The position numbers and the translations under genes were made by a program. DNA of 64,000 nt, from contig NZ_JANHMQ010000002.1 of NCBI RefSeq assembly GCF_024609325.1, positions 310,001 through 374,000 on the forward strand. The letters run 5' to 3'. Shown here in pieces: positions 18,888-24,895 of the stretch. Within the stretch, counting starts at the first letter, position 1; every line of letters begins with the position of its first letter. Source of the stretch: Geothrix fuzhouensis. Lineage in GTDB: Bacteria; Acidobacteriota; Holophagae; Holophagales; Holophagaceae. Below the pieces are notes generated by a model, which was not told the DNA's origin, searched no databases, and worked only from the letters and a program-made list of their open reading frames with translations.

Positions 18888-19103
18888 GGCGCTCCTGGGC
18901 GGCAGCCCCGGCTCGGGAGGAAGCCGGGGCTGGGACCGAAGTCCGCACAACCGAAGGGGGGGACGGTCGCGCCGCGGTCAGCCCTACAAGTGGTTGCTCC
19001 GCTCCCGGTTCACCAACCCAAGAAGTGGAAGAAGTGGACATGGTTAAAACAGGTGTTTGCGCGCTTTGCGGCTCTTGGCCATCTTTAGGTTGGGGGCAAT
19101 GGG
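18888..19103. other. intergenic region between late and early blocks
   Basis: 216 bases where minus-strand late transcription should begin and from which a plus-strand gene leaves. It contains two neighbouring GAAGTGG-type repeats (19022-19039) and the motif TTTAGGTTGGG (19084-19094), which recurs upstream of gemA at 20739-20749. No convincing -35/-10 pair is visible, in keeping with activator- or sigma-dependent late promoters. Confidence 0.4.
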
Positions 19104-19385
19104 ATGAGGGCACACTTTCGCGAGGAGCAGTTGCAGGCCCACGCGCCGCGGCTGCCCTTCGATGCCCTGGTGGAGCTGCTGCCCGAAGACGACTGGATCA
19201 GCCCCAAGGAGGCCGCCGCCGCCGTGCGCATGACCCCCAACGCCTTCCGCGCCGCCTACTGCGCCCCCGAGGCCCCCCGCCTGCGCATCTGGCAGCGCAG
19301 GGGCCCCCACGGGGGCCGCCGCCTGCTGGTGAACCGCGAGGACGTGGCCCAGCTCATCCGCGAAGGGCTGCTCGTCCCAGCATGA
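19104..19385 (+). CDS. small HTH-like DNA-binding protein
   Basis: 93 residues on the plus strand, against the operon direction. WISPKEAAAAVRMTPNAFRA looks like a winged-helix or excisionase-type HTH, followed by a basic wing (QRRGPHGGRRLLVNREDVAQ). Its place between early and late blocks is where Mu carries its middle/late regulators, so a regulatory role is possible but unproven. Confidence 0.6.
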   Translation: MRAHFREEQLQAHAPRLPFDALVELLPEDDWISPKEAAAAVRMTPNAFRAAYCAPEAPRLRIWQRRGPHGGRRLLVNREDVAQLIREGLLVPA

Positions 19386-19407
19386 AAAAGCCCCGCGGGT
19401 GCGGGGC
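19385..19407 (-). terminator. terminator of the early operon
   Basis: On the minus strand a GC-rich hairpin (GCCCCGC, four-base loop, GCGGGGC; 19390-19407) is followed by five T (19385-19389). It lies after the last early gene and at the same time just after the stop of the plus-strand HTH gene. Confidence 0.7.
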
Positions 19408-19559
19408 TTCGGTGCTGGGGGCCAGGCTTGATACTGGCTGCTCGATCTCGGCCCCTACTTATCTGGGGTTCCTTCGGGCGGTGGGGTGTTTGGCCTCTTT
19501 AAGGATCGAGAACCGCGAAGCGTGTCCTTCCACGCCGCCCCAGCAGATGCTTGTAAAGA

Positions 19560-19925
19560 TCAGGCAAAGTATCTCGCATTCGGGCGTTCCGGGTTAATCG
19601 GCATCCAGCCAACGATCTTGTCAGGCCCGTTGGTGAAGGTCTTCCAAACGGGGGCAAAGCCTGGCGGATAGGCCGGTGCGAACCATTCCCAGGCATCCCC
19701 ATGCCATTGCACATGGTAGGTGAGGCCAGGCGGGCAGTTGATCTGGGCATGTTTCCGGCAAAATTCCTCGACCACAGCATTCCGCTCTTCCGACGCCGGG
19801 AATCGCATGCAATGAGTTGCCCAAGGATGCGACATTGCTTCAATCTCCCCCATGCTCTTTCCCTCTATCGGATGCTCGTCAAAAAGATTGGAAGGTCGTT
19901 TCGCTAAATCGATCCAGCCCGCCAT
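19560..19925 (-). CDS. early-operon protein of unknown function
   Basis: 121 residues from the ATG at 19925; a GTG at 19937 in frame is the alternative. Trp/Tyr/His-rich soluble protein (CPPGLTYHVQWHGDAWEWFA, then KIVGWMPINPERPNARYFA). It overlaps the upstream gene by about 20 nt and is the last gene before the terminator. I do not recognise it. Confidence 0.65.
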   Translation of the reverse strand: MAGWIDLAKRPSNLFDEHPIEGKSMGEIEAMSHPWATHCMRFPASEERNAVVEEFCRKHAQINCPPGLTYHVQWHGDAWEWFAPAYPPGFAPVWKTFTNGPDKIVGWMPINPERPNARYFA

Positions 19926-20203
19926 TGATGTCCGCACTTTAAGCAGGTCAGAAGGACCTTTCGGCTTCCGTGGAACCCGCCCAGCAGGCCCAGGCCACCG
20001 GTGGCCACGCCAAGGGTCAAGCCTTTCACCCAGCCGTAGCCCTTTCGGTCAGAGGAGAACTGGGTCGACCAGCACTTGGGGCAGCAGACAGGCGCGTCAC
20101 TGCTGCTGGAGGCCTGTGCCTTCGCCTTCTGCTTGGATGCCCGGACGACGCTGTAAAGGGCGAGTGCCGCAACGCTGAAGAAGATCAGTTGTGTCGATTC
20201 CAT
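19904..20203 (-). CDS. membrane-anchored zinc-ribbon protein
   Basis: 99 residues. An N-terminal membrane segment (LIFFSVAALALYSVV) is followed by CCPKCWS and, 40 residues later, CLKCGHQWR, two CxxC knuckles of a zinc ribbon that flank a glycine-rich hydrophobic stretch. The ribosome-binding site is a run of eight G before the ATG at 20203. Function unknown. Confidence 0.7.
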   Translation of the reverse strand: MESTQLIFFSVAALALYSVVRASKQKAKAQASSSSDAPVCCPKCWSTQFSSDRKGYGWVKGLTLGVATGGLGLLGGFHGSRKVLLTCLKCGHQWRAGSI

Positions 20204-20231
20204 TCCCCCCCCTTGTGATTGGTGCCCCATC

Positions 20232-20720
20232 CTACCGCTTCGCCCAGCGACGCTGGGCTCCATTCACGCCCTTGACGTGCTCCATGAGGCCCTGGAGGGC
20301 TTCCATGGGCCAGGCCTCCAGGCGCTGAGGCGTGCCGTGGAGGTGGGGATGGTGAGTGCTGAGCCAGGCCACCACACGCTCCCGCACCCGCTGACGGCGG
20401 GCGGGCTCGGTGGCATCGAAGGCCCCCGCCGCCTCGGGCCGGTCCCACCCCGCCTCATAAGCCTCACGCAGGATGCGCCCGATGAGGCGGGTCTTGGGCT
20501 CGTCCTTGGGATCGGCGGGTCGCCGCACCTTCACGGCCTGCCCGCCGCGCAGGTGCTCCAGTGCCCGCAGCACCTGGCGGGCCCCGTCCTCGGACAAGTC
20601 CTTGCTGCTGCGCTTCCCCGCCACGTTCTCCAGGAAGTCCCGGTACACCTCATCCTCTGCCAGGCCGGGGATCTGCCCCCGCAGCGTGTGGATGATCTTG
20701 ATCTGGAGCGGCGTGCTCAT
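20232..20720 (-). CDS. GemA-like protein (DUF1018, Mu gp16)
   Basis: 162 residues, starting MSTPLQIKIIHTLRGQIPGL. The early IKIIHTLRGQI segment and the C-terminal LQGLMEHVKGV are typical of the Mu GemA family, which alters host gene expression and DNA supercoiling early in infection. In Mu it is a distal early gene. Here a cassette array separates it from the rest of the early operon. Confidence 0.82.
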   Translation of the reverse strand: MSTPLQIKIIHTLRGQIPGLAEDEVYRDFLENVAGKRSSKDLSEDGARQVLRALEHLRGGQAVKVRRPADPKDEPKTRLIGRILREAYEAGWDRPEAAGAFDATEPARRQRVRERVVAWLSTHHPHLHGTPQRLEAWPMEALQGLMEHVKGVNGAQRRWAKR

Positions 20721-20778
20721 GGTGTCCGTCCGGGAATATTTAGGTTGGGTTTACAGATCACCAAACAGATATGAAACG

Positions 20779-20850
20779 GCTTACCTAGCGCACGGACGAT
20801 TTAGGCGAACCAGCGCGGCGCAGCGCAGTTCGTCTAATACAAAGTTAGGC
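20779..20850 (+). repeat. attC P1 (end next to gemA)
   Basis: Right core GTTAGGC at 20844-20850. Arms TTAGGCGAAC and GTTCGTCTAA enclose a GC-rich loop. The left core (ACCTAGC) is degenerate. It belongs to a different attC family from the other sites. Confidence 0.7.
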
Positions 20851-21153
20851 CGCTCGGCAGGCGTCGATGACAACCCGTGCCACGCGCATGACGTAGGCCA
20901 TTTCCGCCTTCGTTGCCTTGATGTTCCAGGTGAGATTGCGGGCCACGTAATCGGCGTCACAACCGGAAACGAACTCGCGCACCGTCTTGCCCGACATTCC
21001 GCCCCAGTAGGTCGTCCAGGCGCGGTTGTAGCAGGTGACGATGAGGTAGCCCTGTCCGGGCGCTATGTCGTGGAAGATCACGCGCACCGGGTCAAGACGG
21101 TCGGCATCCGAAACGACGATCCCGTTCAGCTTTTCGATCAGTTCAAGTGCCAC
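20845..21153 (-). CDS. cassette protein, phage-associated unknown family
   Basis: 102 residues, GTG start with GGAG eight bases before it. The stop TAA is formed by the core GTTAGGC of P1. The segments YLIVTCYNRAWTTYWGGMSG and VREFVSGCDADYVARNL resemble a small protein family seen in prophages and mobile elements of Proteobacteria; its function is unknown to me. It is an intact gene inside cassette P1-P2. Confidence 0.75.
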   Translation of the reverse strand: MALELIEKLNGIVVSDADRLDPVRVIFHDIAPGQGYLIVTCYNRAWTTYWGGMSGKTVREFVSGCDADYVARNLTWNIKATKAEMAYVMRVARVVIDACRAA

Positions 21154-21184
21154 TTTTTCTCCTTCGATTTGTCCGTTGTTCGCG

Positions 21185-21250
21185 GCCTAACCAAGTCGCT
21201 CAGCGTCGGACCCCGGCTGCGCCGTGGCCGAGCTAGCTCCGAAGTTGGGC
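21185..21250 (+). repeat. attC P2
   Basis: 66 bp. Cores GCCTAAC and GTTGGGC; arms GCTCAGCGTCGGACC and GGCCGAGCTAGC. Short site without an ATG in its loop. Confidence 0.8.
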
Positions 21251-21251
21251 G

Positions 21252-21455
21252 CTATCGGAAGGCTGTGAACTCAAGGCATTCCTCGTTGTGTATGACCTTC
21301 ACCAGCTCCAGGTATGCATCCGGGTGGTTCTCCTTCAATTCGCGGAACCAATTCCGAGCCACGCGCTCTCCGTCTTGATTCCAAGATTCGACCACCTCAA
21401 ATCGGTTGGTCTTTACGGTTGAAACCCGCTGTCTGATTTCAAAGGTGGTTCCCAT
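21252..21455 (-). CDS. small cassette protein, unknown
   Basis: 67 residues, starting MGTTFEIRQRVSTVKTNRFE, with GGAG before the ATG. The stop TAG lies 3 nt inside the core of P2. The charged, Trp/Phe-containing sequence (RVARNWFRELKENHPDAYLE) looks like a folded small protein. No family recognised. Confidence 0.7.
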   Translation of the reverse strand: MGTTFEIRQRVSTVKTNRFEVVESWNQDGERVARNWFRELKENHPDAYLELVKVIHNEECLEFTAFR

Positions 21456-21468
21456 CGTTTGCTCCTAC

Positions 21469-21555
21469 GCCCAACCAGGCGCTCAACCTTCACTCGCTTC
21501 GCTCGTCGGACCCGTCAGGCTGCGCCTGCCGGCCCGGGTTAGCTTTCCGTTAGGA
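21469..21555 (+). repeat. attC P3
   Basis: Cores GCCCAAC and GTTAGGA; arms GCTCAACC and GGGTTAGC, with an inner hairpin (CACTCGCTTCGCTCG). Its right core supplies the stop codon of the next gene. Confidence 0.8.
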
Positions 21556-21936
21556 CTTCCGCTCCCTCGGCTGTTCGTCCAGATCGTCGTCCTTGGCCTT
21601 GTAGTAGCCGCCGACGACAATCTGCTCGTAGGTATAGCGGTCCACCCACCACGTAGCCCGCTCCCACTTCTTCCCGTTGAACTTCTTGATGTCCACGCTG
21701 TAGCTGTCGGGGTAGAAAAAGAACATCGGGACCATCGTGATAGTGGTAGTTTTCCCGCTGCTCACGGTCATGGGCATCAGGATCATCTGTGTGTGGGCCG
21801 GGTGAAATTCCTTGGTCGCCACCACGCCCTCTTTCAGCGCGGGCTCACAGGCCAGGGCCAGCATCAGGGCGCAGCATCCAAGCAACGTCCTAACCCAGCG
21901 CTCAACTCGGACCCCGCCTGCATTGCTCTCTGCCAT
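21550..21936 (-). CDS. cassette lipoprotein-like protein whose start lies in attC P4
   Basis: 128 residues from the ATG at 21936, with GGAGG five bases before it, both inside the loop of P4. The first 17 residues (MAESNAGGVRVERWVRT) are read from attC. They lead into a hydrophobic stretch ending in Cys (LLGCCALMLALAC), a lipoprotein-type signal. The mature part contains SSGKTTTITMVPMFFFYPDS and ATWWVDRYTYEQIVVGGYY. The stop TAA is the core of P3. An internal ATG at the LALAC segment would be the alternative start. Confidence 0.7.
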   Translation of the reverse strand: MAESNAGGVRVERWVRTLLGCCALMLALACEPALKEGVVATKEFHPAHTQMILMPMTVSSGKTTTITMVPMFFFYPDSYSVDIKKFNGKKWERATWWVDRYTYEQIVVGGYYKAKDDDLDEQPRERKS

Positions 21937-21984
21937 GTCATCCTCCAGGCCCACGGCGGGGCCGGTTAGCTTCATTCGTTAGGC
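21888..21984 (+). repeat. attC P4, carrying a start codon
   Basis: 97 bp. Cores TCCTAAC and GTTAGGC. Its right arm, GCCGGTTAGCTTCATTCG, equals that of the chromosomal array sites. The loop contains, on the minus strand, GGAGGATGACATGG: a ribosome-binding site and ATG. Confidence 0.88.
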
Positions 21985-22374
21985 CGGGCCTTGGCCGAAA
22001 TGCTCGAAGTAAAAGACGACGCGCTTGCATGTCCCTTCCACCTGCCCGAAGTCCTCAGCCAGGCGGAAACCTGCTGAGTCGCGCCGAACTCGATCTACCT
22101 GGGCTTCGATTTCCTTCCTGAACCCTTCGACCGAATGAACGGATTTCCAGAGGTTGCAGCGACGGCAGGATGGGAACTTATCCGTTTCCGCGTCCCGTTC
22201 CTTTGCCCCAAGCAAGCCCCGGAAGACGGGCTGAACATGATCGACATGGAACCCCTTCTTGGGGATCTCCTGGCCACAATAGGCGCACCGGCCCGCGAAC
22301 CGTGCCCACACGGCGGCCCGGTCTAACCGTGCGCTCGACTCGGACCCTGCCTCGGGTGCGTTCTGCTTCGTCAT
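21979..22374 (-). CDS. HNH endonuclease, started inside attC P5
   Basis: 131 residues. The first 17 (MTKQNAPEAGSESSARL) are encoded by the loop and left arm of P5, with AAAGGAA before the ATG. The rest is an HNH nuclease: CAYCGQEI, then HVDHVQPVFRG and PSCRRCNLWKS, with zinc cysteines and catalytic histidine present. The stop TAA is the core of P4. It could cut incoming DNA or serve phage packaging, but its cassette location suggests independent cargo. Confidence 0.85.
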   Translation of the reverse strand: MTKQNAPEAGSESSARLDRAAVWARFAGRCAYCGQEIPKKGFHVDHVQPVFRGLLGAKERDAETDKFPSCRRCNLWKSVHSVEGFRKEIEAQVDRVRRDSAGFRLAEDFGQVEGTCKRVVFYFEHFGQGPA

Positions 22375-22420
22375 GTCGGTTCCTTTCTCCGGCAGGGCCG
22401 GTCAGCTTGGGCTGTTGGGC
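22321..22420 (+). repeat. attC P5, carrying a start codon
   Basis: 100 bp. Cores GTCTAAC and GTTGGGC. The loop carries, on the minus strand, AAAGGAACCGACATGACGAA. Nearly the same loop occurs in P9, although the genes they start are unrelated. Confidence 0.85.
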
Positions 22421-22421
22421 G

Positions 22422-22598
22422 CTACTTGTCCCCTTCATCGGCCAAGTCGCTGCCCATCCAGGGGTCAGGGTCATCTTGCTTCTGCACTTGTCCCTGCTTG
22501 TTCCTGGGCCTGTAGACATCAGCGCCGGGGCAGGTGTTGCAGTCCTCGTGCCCGTGCCACTTGCTCTCTTTGTCGAAACATCGTCGGTCGCAACTCAT
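22422..22598 (-). CDS. small Cys-rich cassette protein
   Basis: 58 residues from the ATG at 22598 (AAAGGAAG before it). CDRRCF, then HEDCNTCPG suggest a small zinc-binding protein. The C-terminal half is acidic and disordered. The stop TAG lies just inside the core of P5. Function unknown. Confidence 0.6.
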   Translation of the reverse strand: MSCDRRCFDKESKWHGHEDCNTCPGADVYRPRNKQGQVQKQDDPDPWMGSDLADEGDK

Positions 22599-22619
22599 CG
22601 CTTCCTTTCCGGGCATCGC

Positions 22620-22694
22620 GCCCAACCATCTCGCTCAACCCCGCTTCGCTCGGACCCGCGCAAGCGCGGCCCGTGTTAGCTCGGGGCGTTAGGC
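22620..22694 (+). repeat. attC P6
   Basis: 75 bp. Cores GCCCAAC and GTTAGGC; arms GCTCAACCC and GTGTTAGC with a short GC-rich inner hairpin. No start codon in the loop. Confidence 0.8.
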
Positions 22695-22976
22695 GCCTTC
22701 CAGCGCATCGTCTGCGAGCTTGTAAAGGAAGGTGTCGGTCCCCCTTGCATACTCGCGGATCTGTCGAAGAGCCTTCCGATGGCGATCCCTTTCCCGCTCC
22801 TGTATCAGGTTCATCTGCGCACGGAATAGGCCCGACTCTTCGGCAGTGATCTCCACCCGCTCCCCGCGCATGATTGCCTCGGTTTTTTCGGGAGACAGCA
22901 GCCCTAGGAAGGGGAGATCCCGCCTAACCACGGCGCTCAACTCGGACCCCGCCTTCCTTGATCTCTGCCATGTCAT
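22689..22976 (-). CDS. cassette protein started inside attC P7
   Basis: 95 residues. The reading frame begins at an ATG in the P7 loop (MTWQRSRKAGSELSAVVRR is attC-encoded) and ends with TAA in the core of P6. The body, ITAEESGLFRAQMNLIQERE followed by RDRHRKALRQIREYARG, is helical and charged. A second ATG 5 nt downstream has better spacing from GGAGG but is out of frame and stops after 15 codons. A start further inside is possible. No family recognised. Confidence 0.6.
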   Translation of the reverse strand: MTWQRSRKAGSELSAVVRRDLPFLGLLSPEKTEAIMRGERVEITAEESGLFRAQMNLIQERERDRHRKALRQIREYARGTDTFLYKLADDALEGA

Positions 22977-23019
22977 CCTCCTGGCCCACGGCGGGGCCGG
23001 TTAGCTGCATTCGTTGGGC
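22922..23019 (+). repeat. attC P7, carrying start codons
   Basis: 98 bp. Cores GCCTAAC and GTTGGGC. The loop, as in P4, has GGAGGATGACATGG on the minus strand, so two ATG codons in different frames follow one ribosome-binding site. Confidence 0.85.
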
Positions 23020-23020
23020 G

Positions 23021-23224
23021 CTACTCCCCAAACCCAGGAAGCATCTTCTTCTTCTGCCCGATGGTGTAGACGATGGCCGCGGTCCAGATGATCACTTGAA
23101 GCGTCCAGAAGACACCCCATCCCCAGCTTGGGATCTTCAGTCGGTCGCACAGAAGCCACATCGCCACCGAGTGCCAGAGGGGCAGCCGATATGGTAGGCA
23201 CTTGTCATCGATAACTGTCGGCAT
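23021..23224 (-). CDS. small cassette membrane protein
   Basis: 67 residues from the ATG at 23224; the frame is open to 23263, inside P8. Two hydrophobic segments (LPLWHSVAMWLLC and WGVFWTLQVIIWTAAIVYTI) precede a basic tail (GQKKKM). The stop TAG lies just inside the core of P7. Function unknown. Confidence 0.65.
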   Translation of the reverse strand: MPTVIDDKCLPYRLPLWHSVAMWLLCDRLKIPSWGWGVFWTLQVIIWTAAIVYTIGQKKKMLPGFGE

Positions 23225-23245
23225 TTTCACTTTCTCTCTCCACGC

Positions 23246-23343
23246 GCTCAACCAAGCGCTCAACTCGGACCCGATAGCCGTTGTGGTCCGTGTAGTTTTG
23301 AAAGTCCGGCTCGGCTATCGGGCCGGTTAGCTGGGCGTTAGGC
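23246..23343 (+). repeat. attC P8
   Basis: 98 bp. The left core is altered to GCTCAAC; right core GTTAGGC. Arms GCTCAACTCGGACCCGATAG and GGGCCGGTTAGC. The inner stem (CCGATAGCCG with CGGCTATCGG) is perfect. Confidence 0.8.
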
Positions 23344-23601
23344 CGCATCGTCCTTGACGATTTGGGGTGAAAGCATTAACCTGAATTGCCCGGAGGAGCA
23401 GTACAGTGGCTCCACTGAGCGCGAACCCGGAGGCATCCGATCGTGCGAAGTGGGAACGCTGGCCCCGAGACGTTCACTACGGCCCAGCTGGTGGTTCAGC
23501 ACTGGAGGGTTCGAGATACGGTGGACTAGATGCCCTGAACAGGTATCCCGGGCAACCAATCCGAAAGCCACCAACACGATTTGGTGGCTTTTTTTGGGCC
23601 T
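23344..23601 (+). ncRNA. cassette without a convincing gene; possible plus-strand RNA
   Basis: This cassette has no reading frame that looks like a protein. It ends with a strong plus-strand terminator at 23570-23595: AAAGCCACC, loop, GGTGGC, then seven T. A plus-strand transcript would follow the attC orientation, unlike the other genes here. The minus-strand frame that starts in P9 continues through it, but its composition after the first 30 residues is not protein-like. Confidence 0.4.
23570..23596 (+). terminator. rho-independent terminator inside the array
   Basis: Stem AAGCCACC with GGTGGCTT around an eleven-base loop, followed by T7. It is directed against phage early transcription. 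Confidence 0.75.
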
Positions 23602-23701
23602 GCCTAACCGTGCGCTCGACTCGGACCCTGCCTCAGGTGCGTTCTGCTTCGTCATGTCGGTTCCTTTCTCCGGCAGGGCCGGTCAGCTTGGGGCGTTAGG
23701 C
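23602..23701 (+). repeat. attC P9, carrying a start codon
   Basis: 100 bp. Cores GCCTAAC and GTTAGGC. The loop is almost identical to that of P5, including the ribosome-binding site and the codons for MTKQNAPEAGSESSARL on the minus strand. Confidence 0.88.
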
Positions 23702-23971
23702 CAGCTTCTTGATGGTCACTTCCCAGTCGCCCAACTTCTCAGCGCCGTGGGTAAAACCCTCGATGGTGGTCGTGCTGGTGGTGGCATTCATGTCGGCGGC
23801 GTGGCCAATCAGAATCAGCGCGGCACTCATCGTCCACACGCGCCCCTGCTCGTTCCCGATCTTCACGATGTCGAGGGCCACCTTCTTGGTGAGCTTTCCA
23901 ACCGCCTCATCGGGCAGTTCCAGCCAGGTCGCGGCGGCTTTTTCTTCTTCGGTCAAAATGAGTTCGGCCAT
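23696..23971 (-). CDS. cassette protein, unknown
   Basis: 91 residues, starting MAELILTEEEKAAATWLELP. A strong AAGGAGAAGG precedes the ATG at 23971, and the stop TAA is the core of P9. An acidic helical N-terminal half is followed by a Thr-rich strand (NATTSTTTIEGFTHG). It looks like an intact small protein of unknown function. Confidence 0.75.
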   Translation of the reverse strand: MAELILTEEEKAAATWLELPDEAVGKLTKKVALDIVKIGNEQGRVWTMSAALILIGHAADMNATTSTTTIEGFTHGAEKLGDWEVTIKKLA

Positions 23972-23992
23972 TCCTTCTCCTTGTTTTGTGGG

Positions 23993-24051
23993 GCCTAACC
24001 GGCTCGCTCAACCCGGACGCCTGACGGCGCCGGTTAGCTCGAAAGTTAGGC
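23993..24051 (+). repeat. attC P10
   Basis: 59 bp, the most compact site. Cores GCCTAAC and GTTAGGC; arms GCTCAACCCGGACGCC and GGCGCCGGTTAGC. Confidence 0.88.
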
Positions 24052-24207
24052 GTTTACAGGCGCTCGATAGCCCTTCTTGGCGACCCATCGCTGGAACAGG
24101 TCCGGGTGACGATAGGCTGGAATCCCGCGTTTGGTGAAGTGTGCATAGACGGCCTGCCTTATACGCCTCACCAATTCAAAATCGGTATAGCTCCACGCTT
24201 CAGGCAT
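24046..24207 (-). CDS. small cassette protein, unknown
   Basis: 53 residues from the ATG at 24207; a GTG directly before it is possible. The stop TAA is the core of P10. The sequence has a basic helix (DFELVRRIRQAVYAHFTKRG) and a Trp/Arg-rich end. It could be the end of a once longer gene, because the next site (P11) is incomplete. Confidence 0.55.
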   Translation of the reverse strand: MPEAWSYTDFELVRRIRQAVYAHFTKRGIPAYRHPDLFQRWVAKKGYRAPVNA

Positions 24208-24233
24208 CACTTACACCGTCGCTGCCAATCAGC

Positions 24234-24267
24234 TCTCTCAACCGGATTGCTCAACCCTGCTGCCTGA
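24234..24267 (+). repeat. attC P11 remnant, junction of array and phage gene
   Basis: TCTCAAC, spacer, GCTCAACC and CTGCCTGACGGG align with the left half of P10; the right arm and core are missing. The last codons and the stop of the phage gene at 24251-24475 lie inside this half site. Confidence 0.6.
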
Positions 24268-24475
24268 CGGGTCCATGAAGCTGAGCCAGGACTGCCCCCA
24301 CCCAAGCCTCGACCTCAGCCAGCGGACGGTAGATGACCTTCAACTCCCGGGGCTTGCGGTCGAGGCGCTGGAGGCTGATGACGGGCCGGCCCTGGTTGTC
24401 GCAGCCGCCCACGGCGTGGACCTTGAAGCGGCGGCCCTCGGGGCTGACGAGGGAGGTTCCGACCTTCAGGCTCAT
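24251..24475 (-). CDS. early phage protein, small beta-rich, end altered by the array
   Basis: 74 residues, starting MSLKVGTSLVSPEGRRFKVH and overlapping the upstream gene by 4 nt. The sequence looks like a small SH3-like or KOW-like fold (SPEGRRFKVHAVGGC, then PRELKVIYRPLAEVEAWVGA). The last eight residues and the stop come from the attC remnant, so the native C-terminus may have been longer. Confidence 0.65.
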   Translation of the reverse strand: MSLKVGTSLVSPEGRRFKVHAVGGCDNQGRPVISLQRLDRKPRELKVIYRPLAEVEAWVGAVLAQLHGPVRQQG

Positions 24476-24639
24476 GGGTTCACCATCCAGGTGTAGATGG
24501 CATTGGCACCCAGGGCCACGCCCGCAAGCAGGGCCATGCCGAGGAACACCTTGGGCGCCCAGTGGAGCAGGGCTACGATGGCGCCCTGCACGGCCGCGCT
24601 GAGGGCGATAGCAAGCAGGATCCTGGTGCGACGGCTCAT
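24472..24639 (-). CDS. small phage membrane protein
   Basis: 55 residues. Two hydrophobic segments (ILLAIALSAAVQGAIVALL and VFLGMALLAGVALGANAI) are separated by HWAPK. It overlaps both neighbours by 4 nt (ATGA), so it is part of the early operon. Function unknown. Confidence 0.7.
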   Translation of the reverse strand: MSRRTRILLAIALSAAVQGAIVALLHWAPKVFLGMALLAGVALGANAIYTWMVNP

Positions 24640-24884
24640 CAGCGGCCCCTTCGGGCCAGGGCAGCGGCCTTGCGGCGCTCGTGGCGGTTGACGGCTGGGG
24701 GTGCAGGCGTGTCCTTGGGCAGCTGCTGGGCCTTCTGGGCCAGGCGGGTCTTGGTGGTGTGGTCCATGGCTTCCAGCACGGCCTGTAGAAGGCCGACGCG
24801 GCGGATGGACCGGCCGTTCGGGCCGGGCGTGATGGCGACCAGGGCCGTGGGGGCGACGGGATCAATGGCGAGACGTTCCTGCAT
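24639..24884 (-). CDS. early phage protein, unknown
   Basis: 81 residues, starting MQERLAIDPVAPTALVAITP. It ends in a basic tail (NRHERRKAAALARRGR) typical of small nucleic-acid-binding phage proteins. ATGA overlap with the next gene. Confidence 0.65.
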   Translation of the reverse strand: MQERLAIDPVAPTALVAITPGPNGRSIRRVGLLQAVLEAMDHTTKTRLAQKAQQLPKDTPAPPAVNRHERRKAAALARRGR

Positions 24885-24895
24885 GGGAGGTCCTT

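Larger units (their letters stand above)
20779..24267. mobile_element. attC cassette array without integrase, inside the prophage early operon
   Basis: Ten attC-like sites (P1-P10) plus a left-half remnant (P11) bound small genes. On the plus strand each site reads RYYYAAC, spacer, GCTCAAC-type arm, loop, GTTAGC-type arm, spacer, GTTRRRY. The extra base in the left arm fixes the orientation as plus. The genes are on the minus strand. No tyrosine recombinase is present in the window, so this is a CALIN-type cluster. GC content is lower than in the flanking phage genes. Confidence 0.85.

Noticed and set aside
23338-23655. Protein gene started in attC P9
   Set aside because: The attC-encoded leader is the same as for the HNH gene, but after about 30 residues the sequence is not protein-like and crosses a strong terminator hairpin.
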